From assembly GCA_000508305.1 (NCBI GenBank), contig CP006977.1, forward strand, positions 1,520,621-1,584,620: DNA of 64,000 nt. Reading direction: 5' to 3'. Of this stretch, positions 1 to 8,694 are shown piece after piece (positions within the stretch are counted from its first letter, which is position 1; every line of letters starts with the position of its first letter). The notes under the pieces were generated by a model. The model had not been told where the DNA came from. It saw only the letters and a program-made list of their open reading frames with translations, and made no database searches. Origin of the DNA: Sulfolobus acidocaldarius SUSAZ (GTDB lineage Archaea > Thermoproteota > Thermoprotei_A > Sulfolobales > Sulfolobaceae). The translations under genes and the position numbers were made by a program.

Positions 1-527
1 ATTATGCAGTTTTCATGTCGGCAAGACTTACACCTAGTAAAGGTATATATGATATCCTTAGGGTATGGAGAAGAATAAATAAAACCTTGATCATCATGGG
101 TAGGCTTGAAAATTATGAAAAAAACTTTTTACGTCTAGTGAAGAAAATGGGATTAGATGACAGGATCGAGTATAAGGGATTCGTACGAGGAGAGGAGAAA
201 GAGAGAATCCTAGGAAGGGCAAAGGTGCTTGTCTATCCAACTCACGATGATACAAATTCGCTGACAATTCTGGAGTCTCTTTTCCACGGAACGCCTGTTG
301 TTTCTTATGATATCCAGGGCATAAGATATGTTTATCAAAGTGTACCAGGAGTAGAATTAGTAAAGGAATTTAATTATGAAGAGATGTCAAAAAGAGTCCT
401 AGATTACATGGAAGATAGAAGGACATTCCCATACGAATCTGAGGAGTTAAAGAAGTTTCTACTGAATCACTCATCCTGGGATAGGGTTATTGCTCAAGAG
501 ATTGAAATTATAAAAAAACATCTATAA
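1..527 (+). CDS. Glycosyltransferase (GT-B fold, GT4-like), C-terminal part
   Basis: The frame is open from the window edge, so the start lies upstream. The visible 170+ residues are the C-terminal nucleotide-sugar binding half of a GT-B glycosyltransferase. It begins with the strand and loop 'SARLTPSKG' that opens this domain in GT4 enzymes. It then has a region like 'EYKGFVRGEEKERIL' and the donor-binding stretch 'YPTHDDTNSLTILESLFHGTPVV', in which the Glu of 'ILESL' is the usual E of the E-x7-E motif. The family transfers a sugar from an NDP-sugar to a glycan, lipid or protein acceptor at the cytoplasmic face. The acceptor cannot be told from this fragment. More than 1 kb without an intact gene follows, so no downstream operon partner is visible. 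Confidence 0.85.
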   Translation, partial: YAVFMSARLTPSKGIYDILRVWRRINKTLIIMGRLENYEKNFLRLVKKMGLDDRIEYKGFVRGEEKERILGRAKVLVYPTHDDTNSLTILESLFHGTPVVSYDIQGIRYVYQSVPGVELVKEFNYEEMSKRVLDYMEDRRTFPYESEELKKFLLNHSSWDRVIAQEIEIIKKHL

Positions 528-1200
528 AATAAAATTTACCTAGTCTTTCTTTGATAAGAATTAGAAATTGAGACATAATTAGGATTAATTATTGGGCTAT
601 GAAATATATATTCTGTTAAAGGAAGAAACTGGGAAATTACACAATGATCGATAATCTCCTTAATTTCACATAGATCTAAATTATATTCCCAAACTCCCTA
701 GTCTCAAAAGATTGACATAAATGTTATTGTAAAAAATGTATATATTTTTCCTTCTTACTTAACATTACTAAAGCTTACAGAATTCGATTTTTTGAGTAAT
801 TTTCTCAATAACAATCTATAATTATTCTGTGGTCGTGGTAATTCTAATTTGTCTCTATGTTTCTTAAATTGATAGTAAACACTCTGTAGTTTGTCCTCAT
901 GATACATATTTACTACTTCTGAATATTCTGAATTTTATTTAAGAGACTACTTGTCGTTTGTTAAATAAAAGTAAATGTACTGTATAAGAATCCTAGTATC
1001 TATAATCTAAATAAACTCTCACTATAGGCATTCAATAGTATTATTTAAAATGTTGCGATTAAAATATTGCTGTCAGTATCGGAAATATCTATAATTGTTT
1101 TAATATGTACCATAAACCTATCTTTTCACAAAGCCAAATTTTGGTTATCTAGCAAGCCAATTCTGAGTAAAGAGGTAACATTACTGGAATAATTATTTAC
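528..1200. other. Gene-poor stretch
   Basis: Very AT-rich, with stop codons in all frames and no ORF, tRNA-like fold or repeat that I recognise. Its right part may hold further, unrecognisable pieces of the MFS relic that follows. Confidence 0.5.
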
Positions 1201-1482
1201 ATCCTTAGTGCAACACTCTTTTCTTACAAAATCACTCTGGCCGAGCTCATACTATCTGTCTCTAATTCAGCTCTATATTCTCCATAATCGTCGATCTTTG
1301 TGGATTTGTTCATGAGCAAATATAGGGTGTCAGGCACTAGCTTTTCCTATCAGCTAGCCAGTATGCTTAGAGGATCCATAGTACCTTCTGTATTAGCTTT
1401 ATATCATTTACCATTACTTAGCTTAGTAATTCCCATTTCAATAATTTCACTTTTTTCAATAAGTTACGCAGAGGTAAAGTAG
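1201..1482 (+). pseudogene. Remnant of an MFS (sugar/MHS-type) transporter, C-terminal end
   Basis: Reading the frame that ends at 1482 upstream through a TAA at 1285-1287 gives 'SNSALYSP', then the stop, then 'SSIFVDLFMSKYRVSG' and about 45 hydrophobic residues. This matches the conserved segment of MHS-family permeases before the last two helices; the intact gene at 53627-54928 has 'FFAENFPTKYRYSG' there. The stop replaces a position that is often Gln, so one C-to-T change could explain it. The N-terminal ten helices are missing. I infer a truncated, inactivated transporter gene. A 60-codon ORF with a GTG start remains after the stop but would not make a functional carrier. Confidence 0.65.
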
Positions 1483-1550
1483 GATGTAAATTGATCAATG
1501 TTTGATCCAAGGGAAAACATAAAACAAGGTTTACAGTTTACACTTTTCAC

Positions 1551-2246
1551 TCACACTAAAAACTTCGATGAACTTACACCATGTGATACATAAACCATGA
1601 TAGGTTTAAGTTTCTTTATCTTCTCGACACTCCTTTTAAGCTCCTCAAAGTCCTCGTATATACTAGGGTATTTTAGTCCTCTCCTCGTACCTTGTAACAT
1701 ATCACCTACTATTACAGAGCCTATTTCAGGTAGGTAGATCGATATAGAATCACTTGTATGACCCGGTGTCTTCATTATCTCAACGCCATCTACAAGTTTT
1801 CCATCCTTCAATTCAAGGTCAACTTTTGTACCCTTTAACCCTCTAACAATAAACGGTCTTGTCAAGCCGAAAAGGAACTTCTGAAGGGAGGAGTGCAATA
1901 CAGGATTCCTGATTTTACCCTCTTGTAAATAGGAAACTCCGCTACTTTCTATACTGAACTTAGCATTAGGTAGAAGGTCTTTAAGCTCGTGGGCACTGCC
2001 TATATGGTCTCCATGTGAGTGTGTGAAAATCACGTACTTTATGTCGTCTAGACTCTTACCTCGCCTTGTTATCTCTGCGGCTATCTTCTTACCATTTCCA
2101 GGAGTACCTGAATCAACTAATATCAATCCTTCTTCAGTCTCAATTAGAAACACTTTCATAAACGACAGTGATATCTCAAACACATTCATGATATAAGTGT
2201 GGTGAATTACCCTAAAATACATTTGTAATTGGATGAGTAGTTTCAT
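1551..2246 (-). CDS. Metallo-beta-lactamase fold hydrolase
   Basis: The protein has 231 residues and the MBL-fold signature 'THSHGDH' at about residues 75-81. This follows 'LILVDSGTPG', where the Asp precedes the first strands. Later it has 'TPGHTSDSISIYL' with a metal His, 'VIVGDML' with the bridging Asp, and a final 'VSHG' His. The family binds two metal ions and hydrolyses varied substrates such as thioesters, lactones and phosphodiesters; nothing here fixes which. The start is uncertain. The ATG at 2246 has an AT-rich TATA-like stretch about 25 nt upstream, consistent with leaderless transcription. A start at Met20 (2189) would fit the family's usual N-terminus better. It converges with the MFS remnant and follows the CARF-PIN gene on the same strand after 93 nt. 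Confidence 0.8.
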   Translation of the reverse strand: MKLLIQLQMYFRVIHHTYIMNVFEISLSFMKVFLIETEEGLILVDSGTPGNGKKIAAEITRRGKSLDDIKYVIFTHSHGDHIGSAHELKDLLPNAKFSIESSGVSYLQEGKIRNPVLHSSLQKFLFGLTRPFIVRGLKGTKVDLELKDGKLVDGVEIMKTPGHTSDSISIYLPEIGSVIVGDMLQGTRRGLKYPSIYEDFEELKRSVEKIKKLKPIMVYVSHGVSSSKFLV

Positions 2247-2339
2247 GTATGGATGGTAAAATTAAATAAAATCTCTATGACTTAGCGCTAGCGAGTTAGA
2301 ATTTTCATTTAAAATCTCTCCTATTTACGGTACAGATGT

Positions 2340-3623
2340 TTAAGACCGGATTAATTTCTCTTCAGTCTGTAATAGACTAGCGTAGTTTAGGTTCTCGGAA
2401 ACTACCTGAACTTCAGTTAATCCCTCACTAAGAACTTTGTTGGCGTCTTGTTTCTTTATTTTCATGGCGATCTTATCATTTACCTCAATACCAATCTCTT
2501 TAATCTCGAAATTATGGTCAACATAAAAGCTTAAACAATGCAGAAATTCACCAATATCTCCTGATCTAGCTTTCTCCACAATGTTTAGGTATACAGTTTT
2601 AATATTACTGGAGCTTGCTAGTCTGTTAACACTCGAATCTGCTGTTACTAGTACCACGCTCTCAGGTAAATACGACTTTAAGGTAACAGTTTCCTTGACA
2701 AGTGGTATATCTCCTGACCCCAGATTACCTACACTTATAGGTGGAGGGTGGAGTTTGTTAAATGTTGCCATAGCTAGATTGAACTTGAAAATGCTCTTGT
2801 CCTTCTGAGTCGATGTCACCTTATTGTTAAGCTCATTATAGGTAGCTTTTGATGGTAGGAGTCTTCTTCCATAGGTCTTTGAGTAAGTTAAGTATCTGAG
2901 CCTAAACCCTAGTCTTATATAAACGTTAGTGTCCGCAACAGTGAAGTATCCCTTCTCGACATTTTCCTTCAAATCTTTTTCCTCTCTATATCGCAAGAAG
3001 CCAGACCTAAAACCACATATGCTAATTTCCTCGTCATTGGAATCATGTACATATTTAACTAATTCTTCTATTGTATATGAGTCTCTATTAAGGGAAATCT
3101 TTACCTTACCTAGTAGAGAGTATATATTTATCAGGGCATTAAGGCTCTCGTTCGTTAGATATACACTCTTCTCATGACTTCTAGCAATCATTGGAGGATC
3201 CCACTCAACAGTTTCCCCAGACCTCATATCAAAAACTTTTATCTCGTTGAAGGGTATATATCCAAAGACTCTGTACCCGGAACTTTCATTCTTTACATAG
3301 ACGTATCTGACATGTTTTGCTTTTGAGTAAGCATATACTGATGTAGCCATGTACTTCCTCCCAGGGGTTATGTCAGTAACATCAACCTCAATTTCTGACA
3401 CTTTTTGTCTCCACTTTTCAATCCCCTCACCTATAACCTCAGTCCTCACAGTTGGTGTGACACCGAAGTATGATACCAATTCTTTAATGCCCTCCACACT
3501 CTTGGAGGGATGATCCTCAGATAGTATTACTATCTCATCAGGTATTACCCCCGTAAATATCTCTGTTAAAACCGCATTAGCTGTTGTCACAAGTTTATCT
3601 GACCCAAGCACCGCAAGTTTCAT
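2340..3623 (-). CDS. CARF-like domain fused to PIN ribonuclease domain
   Basis: The protein has 427 residues in two parts. Residues 1 to about 135 look like a CARF (CRISPR-associated Rossmann) domain: a first strand 'MKLAVLGSD', a helix, then 'VTDITPGRKYMA' at 82-93. This resembles the D-x-T-x-G-x-K loop that binds cyclic oligoadenylate in Csx1/Csm6-type sensors. Residues about 228-340 look like a PIN nuclease, with four acidic residues in the expected order: D231 in 'VADTNVYIRLG', E264 in 'SKATYNEL', D305 in 'GSGDIPLVKE' and D329 in 'LVTADSSVN'. I infer a ribonuclease switched on or off by the second messenger of type III CRISPR systems. No cas genes lie beside it. Domain assignment is by eye; a Rossmann domain of other specificity is the main alternative. 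Confidence 0.7.
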   Translation of the reverse strand: MKLAVLGSDKLVTTANAVLTEIFTGVIPDEIVILSEDHPSKSVEGIKELVSYFGVTPTVRTEVIGEGIEKWRQKVSEIEVDVTDITPGRKYMATSVYAYSKAKHVRYVYVKNESSGYRVFGYIPFNEIKVFDMRSGETVEWDPPMIARSHEKSVYLTNESLNALINIYSLLGKVKISLNRDSYTIEELVKYVHDSNDEEISICGFRSGFLRYREEKDLKENVEKGYFTVADTNVYIRLGFRLRYLTYSKTYGRRLLPSKATYNELNNKVTSTQKDKSIFKFNLAMATFNKLHPPPISVGNLGSGDIPLVKETVTLKSYLPESVVLVTADSSVNRLASSSNIKTVYLNIVEKARSGDIGEFLHCLSFYVDHNFEIKEIGIEVNDKIAMKIKKQDANKVLSEGLTEVQVVSENLNYASLLQTEEKLIRS

Positions 3624-3819
3624 GTTTATATATATTTAAGTAGTTAATTAAAATCTTAATGTGAGAAACATTAATAGGAATTCCTCTCCAACTTTACTGA
3701 AGCGTCACAACGCTATTTTGATAGAGTGTTTTAGTTAGAGTGATATTTTCAGGAAAAACATGTTACACAAAATGTATATAACAAAAGTAGAGAAAAAGAA
3801 AATATAATAATAATATTAT

Positions 3820-4821
3820 TTAAAATCCGATATACGGTATTCCTCTTCCTAGACCAATGATAAGTAGTATAGCCGTAATAATATACAGTAATAAAGTCAA
3901 ACCGATTGCTATGTAATCTAATCGGTTAAAGACAATAGGTTTCATGTAGGTTCTCTTTGGCATAGCGTTGAACCCTCTAGTATCTGCAGCTATTGCAGTG
4001 TATTTAGCTTGCCTCATTAGAAATATAAGTGTGGGCACTATTCCGTAAAGACCACCCAATAGAAGGTAAAACGGTCTCAATGCCTTAGGCTTACCATAAC
4101 CCAATCCCCTCATCATCTGTAGCTTAACTATAGTGTCTAATGTATCGAATATCCTTGGTATGCTTCTCATGGCAACTGTCAATGCGAAGATAAATACCAG
4201 TGGAAATTTGACCTTTTCAAGATAACGCAATACATCAGATGGAGTTGTAGTTATAATAAGTAATAATCCAGATAACATGGGTGCAATGAACCTAAATGCA
4301 ACCTGAAAACCATAGTACAAAGCCTCTAACGTCAAACCTGGTTGATAACCCATGTAAACGAAATAAGATGGCCAGTACCAGATGACATGGAGTGTGTCTG
4401 TACCTATTGCTTGTGTCAGTATGTAGTACGGAGTGTAAAACGAGAAACTACTTACTACACCTAAAGATGTTGAGAAGGTTAAGAAGCTCGCGTACAAAAT
4501 TTTCTTCCCTGGGTTATTCAGGGTTAAGAACAAAAGTAGGTAAATTAAGGCTAATATGGCTCCAAACCACCATATTGTTAATGAAACAGCTATGGTCGTA
4601 CTGATCACTAAGATTAGCTTGGTTAATGGACTGATTTTGTAGAGGACACTCTCCCCCTTTTCAAAACGGGTAATTTCCATGAATCCCCTAATTCCAATTA
4701 AGCCTAAAATTATGACTATAGGTCCTATAAGTCCAAAGAAGAAGACGAGCCAGCTTATTACCTGATCTGCCACTGGTGGTACAAGCGGTGCCCAATTTAC
4801 CATACTTAGATAGATCACCAT
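3820..4821 (-). CDS. ecfT: ECF transporter transmembrane (T) component
   Basis: A 333-residue polytopic membrane protein, the last gene of a three-gene operon that runs S, A, T on the minus strand. It starts 4 nt after the ATPase stop. The cytoplasmic coupling region carries 'LQMMRGLGYG' and 'AADTRGFN', matching the two short Ala-Arg-Gly-type helices by which EcfT docks onto the ATPases. These are separated by the usual 60 or so residues. It acts in the plasma membrane as the scaffold linking the substrate-binding S protein to the ATPases for vitamin or metal uptake. The N-terminus has an extra hydrophobic segment before the conserved 'FEKGESVLYKISPLTKL'. The substrate is not evident. Confidence 0.85.
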   Translation of the reverse strand: MVIYLSMVNWAPLVPPVADQVISWLVFFFGLIGPIVIILGLIGIRGFMEITRFEKGESVLYKISPLTKLILVISTTIAVSLTIWWFGAILALIYLLLFLTLNNPGKKILYASFLTFSTSLGVVSSFSFYTPYYILTQAIGTDTLHVIWYWPSYFVYMGYQPGLTLEALYYGFQVAFRFIAPMLSGLLLIITTTPSDVLRYLEKVKFPLVFIFALTVAMRSIPRIFDTLDTIVKLQMMRGLGYGKPKALRPFYLLLGGLYGIVPTLIFLMRQAKYTAIAADTRGFNAMPKRTYMKPIVFNRLDYIAIGLTLLLYIITAILLIIGLGRGIPYIGF

Positions 4822-4825
4822 CTTT

Positions 4826-6403
4826 CTACCACCTGAGAAGGAAGTCTGAAGGTGGGTTTATTCCATATCTAGAGGAACTTATAAAAACTTCCTCTGGTCT
4901 ACCTTCGAGAACTTTCTTCCCATCACTTATTACTATTAACCTGTCGGCAAAATCATAGACAAATTTTGAATCATGTGTAACCACCAGAACAGTGTAGCCT
5001 TTGTCGGTAAGTTGGCGTAATTCTTTACCTAGGTTCATCTTATTTGAGTAGTCCTGACCTGAGGTTGGTTCATCCATTAACATAATTTTTACGCCTGAAG
5101 CTAAAACTGATGCCATAGCTACCCTTCTCCTCTCACCCATACTTAGTAACGTGGGATCCCTATCCCTATAATCGAATAACCCAAACTCTCTCATGTACTT
5201 CTCACTTATCTCCCTGTAGTTCTTTACTTTTCTCTTCTTCAAACTATACTCAATTTCCTTTCTCACTTGGTTTGTGACTAACATAAGGTCAAAGGACTGT
5301 GGCATATAAATCATGTATTTACCTCTATACCAGACGGGTTTATTGATTAGTTCCTCCCCTTGATATTTTATTGATCCCGTTATAGTGTATTCAGACGCAT
5401 CTAGAATTCCAGCTAACGCTTTCAGCGCAGTTGTCTTCCCTGCACCATTTTTCCCCATTATGGCAATTAGTTCTCCCTCCCATAAATCCAGAGAAAAATC
5501 TACTATCTGTTTTTCCTTAACATTAATCTTCAGGTTTGCAGCTAGTATCTTGTTCTCAGGAGTCCTCCTCTTAGGGTGTTCCAATTTAACATTATTTTGT
5601 GCTATCAATTTCTTCACTGTATCTAGATCCGGTGACTTGACTCCGAACTTTTTTGCATAAATGAAATACTCAGGTACTTCGACTCCAGCTGAATGTAAGG
5701 TCTCAGCTCCCTCCAATATTTCATCCTTTTCAAGGTCAAGTGAAACCTTACCCTTATCCACGAGAATAACTCTGTCCACAAATGGTAGTACCCTCTCCAC
5801 CTTATGTTCTACTATGATGAGTGTCTTTTGCCCCCTGAGGTCTTTCAGTGTAGAGAAAATTTGATCAGTTCCTTCCGGATCTATATTTGAAGTTGGCTCA
5901 TCTAATATTAGCACCTCTGGTCTCATGGTGAGGACAGAAGCTAATACTGTCCTCTGTAGCTCTCCTCCCGATAGCGTTGTAGTCTCCCTTCCCCATAAGT
6001 GTGATATCCCAGCTATCTCCATGGACTCCTTTACTCTCTCCACAATCTGTTCTGGAGGAAAATTCAGGTTCTCCGGTCCAAAGGCAACTTCTTCCTCCAC
6101 AGTGTAATTCACAACTTGGCTTTCAGGGTCTTGTAAGACTGTGCCTACAACTGTGGACAGCTTAGACAAAGGCGTATCCTTTACACTCTTCCCTAGTACG
6201 TAAACTTCACCTTTTAGATCTCCACTTGTCATATGGGGAATAATTCCATTAATGCAACTAACTAGTGTGGACTTACCTGATCCTGATCTACCTGTAATGA
6301 GTACCGACTCTCCCTTCTCGATGAAGAGTTCATCAACTGTTATAGCTGGTGTTGAATATCCCAAGTAAAAAAATTGTAATCCCTTTATCTCTACTGCGTA
6401 CAT
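4826..6403 (-). CDS. ecfA: ECF transporter ATPase, two ABC domains fused
   Basis: At 525 residues it holds two complete ABC nucleotide-binding domains in one chain, where many organisms have separate EcfA and EcfA'. Domain 1 has Walker A 'GRSGSGKST', the Q-loop 'LQDPESQ', signature 'LSGGE' and Walker B 'VLILDEPTSNID', with a switch His in 'VEHK'. Domain 2 has 'GKNGAGKTT', 'MPQSFD', a signature altered to 'LSMGE', Walker B 'IMLMDEPTSGQD' and 'VTHD'. ATP hydrolysis at this dimer drives uptake through EcfT and the S component. It lies 4 nt downstream of the S gene and 4 nt upstream of the T gene, so the three are surely cotranscribed. ATP-dependent uptake by this set is well supported; the substrate is not. 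Confidence 0.93.
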   Translation of the reverse strand: MYAVEIKGLQFFYLGYSTPAITVDELFIEKGESVLITGRSGSGKSTLVSCINGIIPHMTSGDLKGEVYVLGKSVKDTPLSKLSTVVGTVLQDPESQVVNYTVEEEVAFGPENLNFPPEQIVERVKESMEIAGISHLWGRETTTLSGGELQRTVLASVLTMRPEVLILDEPTSNIDPEGTDQIFSTLKDLRGQKTLIIVEHKVERVLPFVDRVILVDKGKVSLDLEKDEILEGAETLHSAGVEVPEYFIYAKKFGVKSPDLDTVKKLIAQNNVKLEHPKRRTPENKILAANLKINVKEKQIVDFSLDLWEGELIAIMGKNGAGKTTALKALAGILDASEYTITGSIKYQGEELINKPVWYRGKYMIYMPQSFDLMLVTNQVRKEIEYSLKKRKVKNYREISEKYMREFGLFDYRDRDPTLLSMGERRRVAMASVLASGVKIMLMDEPTSGQDYSNKMNLGKELRQLTDKGYTVLVVTHDSKFVYDFADRLIVISDGKKVLEGRPEEVFISSSRYGINPPSDFLLRW

Positions 6404-6407
6404 TAAT

Positions 6408-7124
6408 TTACACCTGTACAGCCTTGCCTACTCTATTTGCTGATAGTCCAGCCAATATTCCAACAATTACATCTCCGGGTATAGAAGCTACTAAGATAAA
6501 GAGAATCCTCGACCAATTTACTATAGCCCCATAAATAAATGGGTCGAAGAAGCCATAGAAGAATATAGGGTCAGGTATAGACCACAAAACCCCAAGTATT
6601 GCTCCTTCTAATGCTGATATAGCATTTACGTATGTCGGACCTTTGGTTAATCCTAATCCAAATATCTTTCCTCCTGTGAAAGCTATCATGAGGTCAATAA
6701 ATAGACCATATGTTAAAGCTTCATAAATGAAGAACATAGGTTCTCCACTGAATCCGTAATGGAAGAGGCTAGATAGAAGGTCAAATAAAAATAGGGATAT
6801 CATTCCTACGCCAACTTTTCTAACTAATCCCGCTACGATAAATATTATGAATATCCTTCCCCAAAACGGTATTTGAATGAAATTTGTAAGTCCTGATGGT
6901 ATTGCTCCTCCTGCTACCGCACCTATAATGAATTGCCAAATGTAAGCAGCTGCTGCTCCTATTCCAATGTATACCCAGTCAATAGTTTTGAATGCTTTTA
7001 ATCCACCTGTTCTTTTACCAAAAATGAAGACTACAACCAAAGCTATAATAAAGTAAGCAGCTATTACTTCAACTGGAATCTCTCCTGGTTTATTGGTATA
7101 AAATCCTATTCCGTTAAATGACAT
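6408..7124 (-). CDS. ECF transporter substrate-binding (S) component
   Basis: A 238-residue hydrophobic protein with about six membrane spans, first in the operon with the fused ATPase and the T component. Its place and size identify it as the substrate-capture subunit. I do not see the signature of a characterised S family such as BioY, ThiT, RibU or CbiM. Motifs such as 'GRIFIIFIVAGLVRKVG' and 'ASIPGDVIVGILAGLSANRVGK' suggest the conserved ends of an archaeal S family. The gene begins after an AT-rich promoter region. No riboswitch-like structure was recognised upstream, so the substrate (vitamin, metal or other) remains open. This is a dedicated (group I) system, because S, A and T are together. 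Confidence 0.75.
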   Translation of the reverse strand: MSFNGIGFYTNKPGEIPVEVIAAYFIIALVVVFIFGKRTGGLKAFKTIDWVYIGIGAAAAYIWQFIIGAVAGGAIPSGLTNFIQIPFWGRIFIIFIVAGLVRKVGVGMISLFLFDLLSSLFHYGFSGEPMFFIYEALTYGLFIDLMIAFTGGKIFGLGLTKGPTYVNAISALEGAILGVLWSIPDPIFFYGFFDPFIYGAIVNWSRILFILVASIPGDVIVGILAGLSANRVGKAVQV

Positions 7125-7828
7125 TTTAGTCGATTATATATAAATAGTATTAAAAATAAACTTTTCCCATATAGTAAATATAAATTGTTGTAAACTATAT
7201 AGTAATACCTCGGCTATATTGGGCCGTTACTTAAGAATTTTTCATTTTCTCATCGGTCATATTAAAAAATGTTCATTTCTAATGATAATACCATCAAAAA
7301 AGTATAATCAATAAAAACACGTCTGAATTGTAAAATAAAGCGGGACTAAAATACAAATATTGGGAGAAATAAAAAATATATTCAAAAATATATAGGAGAG
7401 CAGAGACTTCTTCTCCATTAATCTGTTAAAAATAACTAATGTGAAAAATATACAGACCTTAAACTCGTGAGAATTAGATTTTCCATCAATTCGTGTAAAT
7501 AACTAGTTTCCACCACGGTCTCCTCTGCTTTGCTTAAAAATTTATGAAACATCAGAGGGTTATTCTCTACTTTTTTATGACTTTCTCTCAAATCCTTTTT
7601 CTTCAGTAACTTCGTAACAACTGATGAGAGTAAAATAAACCCTAGACCTACTGGTTGTGATAAACACATCAGGTTTGTATGAACGAGATTATGTGAACAC
7701 TGTATTGCTCTACAATAAATGAGTGGGATAATGAATTAAGGACGTGAAAATATGAGGGAATTTATGGTATATTGCAGTCATAAAAAACACAATCAACTTT
7801 AATGTAATTAATCCCTTATATTAGGTAA
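7125..7828. other. Intergenic region between ECF and vapBC operons
   Basis: About 700 nt, very AT-rich, holding the divergent promoters of the ECF and vapBC operons. A 77-codon frame on the minus strand (7436-7669) has no recognisable motif and I do not call it a gene. No hairpin element or RNA gene is visible. Confidence 0.5.
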
Positions 7829-7842
7829 ACCTTATATAAGTC
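7829..7842 (+). promoter_or_regulatory. TATA box of vapBC, leaderless transcript
   Basis: The sequence 'ACCTTATATAAG' is centred about 26 nt upstream of the vapB ATG. That is the normal distance from a crenarchaeal TATA box to the transcription start, so the transcript should begin at or within a base or two of the start codon. No Shine-Dalgarno motif is present. VapB-VapC complexes commonly bind this region to repress their own operon. Confidence 0.6.
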
Positions 7843-7861
7843 TACTCATATAAATTATTTT

Positions 7862-8095
7862 ATGGATACCAGTGGATATGTTACTGTATCTGCTAAAGTC
7901 CCTCGTGAGTTAAAGGAGTTGATGGACAAATATGGTATAAAACCTGGTCCAGTAATCAGGAAGGCATTAGAGGAGGAAGTAAGGAGGAGAGCAATTCAAG
8001 AGTTAGAAAAGGGACTCAAGGACTTAAAAGAGAAATCACATATATCAGATGAGGAGGTTGCAAGACTGATACGTGAAGATAGGGAAAGTCGTTGA
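7862..8095 (+). CDS. vapB: VapB-type antitoxin
   Basis: A 77-residue protein starting with a short strand 'YVTVSAKVPRELKELMDKYG', typical of ribbon-helix-helix or AbrB-like VapB DNA-binding ends. An acidic and basic helical tail follows ('EEEVRRRAIQELEKGLKDLKEK') that would wrap around the toxin. It overlaps the next gene, a PIN-domain toxin, by four bases (TTGA), the usual translational coupling in these pairs. It should neutralise VapC and autoregulate the operon. Sulfolobales genomes carry many such pairs, some linked to heat shock. Confidence 0.85.
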   Translation: MDTSGYVTVSAKVPRELKELMDKYGIKPGPVIRKALEEEVRRRAIQELEKGLKDLKEKSHISDEEVARLIREDRESR

Positions 8096-8511
8096 CCGAG
8101 TACCTGTTTGACGCAAGTTCAATCATAAACCTTATAAAAAGGGGCATCGTTTCCCCATTAGCTAATGGAGAGACATTAAACTTAGCGCTATATGAGTCCA
8201 TGAGTGCCGTATGGAAGGAATATCGGAAACTAAAAGTAATTAGTAGGGATTTAGCAGCAAAATACATAGGAGCAATAATAAAGGTGATGAACATAATACC
8301 CGTAAATTCCATCAATGGATCAGAAGAGGAAGTATTTGATTTAGCATTAAAGGAGGACTTGACTATCTATGATGCCTCCTATTTACTAGTCGCCATCAAT
8401 AGGAACCTCATATTAGTAACGGATGATAAGGTGTTGAGAGATAAGGCATCAAGGTACGTAATTGCTATGAGTACAAAGGAACTTCTCACCAGATCTGGAT
8501 TCGTAGACTAA
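8092..8511 (+). CDS. vapC: VapC-type PIN-domain toxin ribonuclease
   Basis: This 139-residue protein starts at a TTG that overlaps the vapB stop. It has the PIN signature 'YLFDASSIINLIKRG' (first catalytic Asp at residue 7). Later acidic positions lie in 'EDLTIYDASYLLVAINRNLILVTDDKVLRDKA', where two Asp residues belong to the metal-binding cluster. VapC toxins cleave RNA, commonly tRNA or rRNA, in the cytoplasm when VapB is degraded. Length and motif order are normal for the family. The target RNA cannot be predicted. The overlap with vapB decides the unusual TTG start. Confidence 0.88.
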   Translation: MTEYLFDASSIINLIKRGIVSPLANGETLNLALYESMSAVWKEYRKLKVISRDLAAKYIGAIIKVMNIIPVNSINGSEEEVFDLALKEDLTIYDASYLLVAINRNLILVTDDKVLRDKASRYVIAMSTKELLTRSGFVD

Positions 8512-8529
8512 TGACCTTAGAACAATAAC

Positions 8530-8570
8530 GAAATGAGGAAACCCTTGCCATTTATGGTGAGGAAAGTCAG
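8530..8570 (+). repeat. Degenerate copy of the hairpin micro-element
   Basis: Retains 'AAATGAGGAAACCCTTGCC', a loop region and 'GAGGAAAGTCAG', 19 nt after vapC. The left flank has 'TAAC' in place of TTAC, and the stem is weaker than in the good copies. Confidence 0.6.
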
Positions 8571-8694
8571 TTTACGCGTCATTTATAATTGATCCTTTTC
8601 GTATTTCAGAATAATACTCGATTTGGGACAGAGTATCCAAAAAGAAATAAAAAATATATGTAAGACCAATTTCCCACTTTAAGTACGACAAGTT

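Noticed and set aside
5385-5864. Plus-strand frames of 91 and 67 codons opposite the ECF ATPase
   Set aside because: Antisense shadows of conserved ABC domains.
7436-7669. 77-codon open frame on the minus strand between the ECF and vapBC operons
   Set aside because: No motif, low-complexity hydrophobic start, no good promoter; probably chance.
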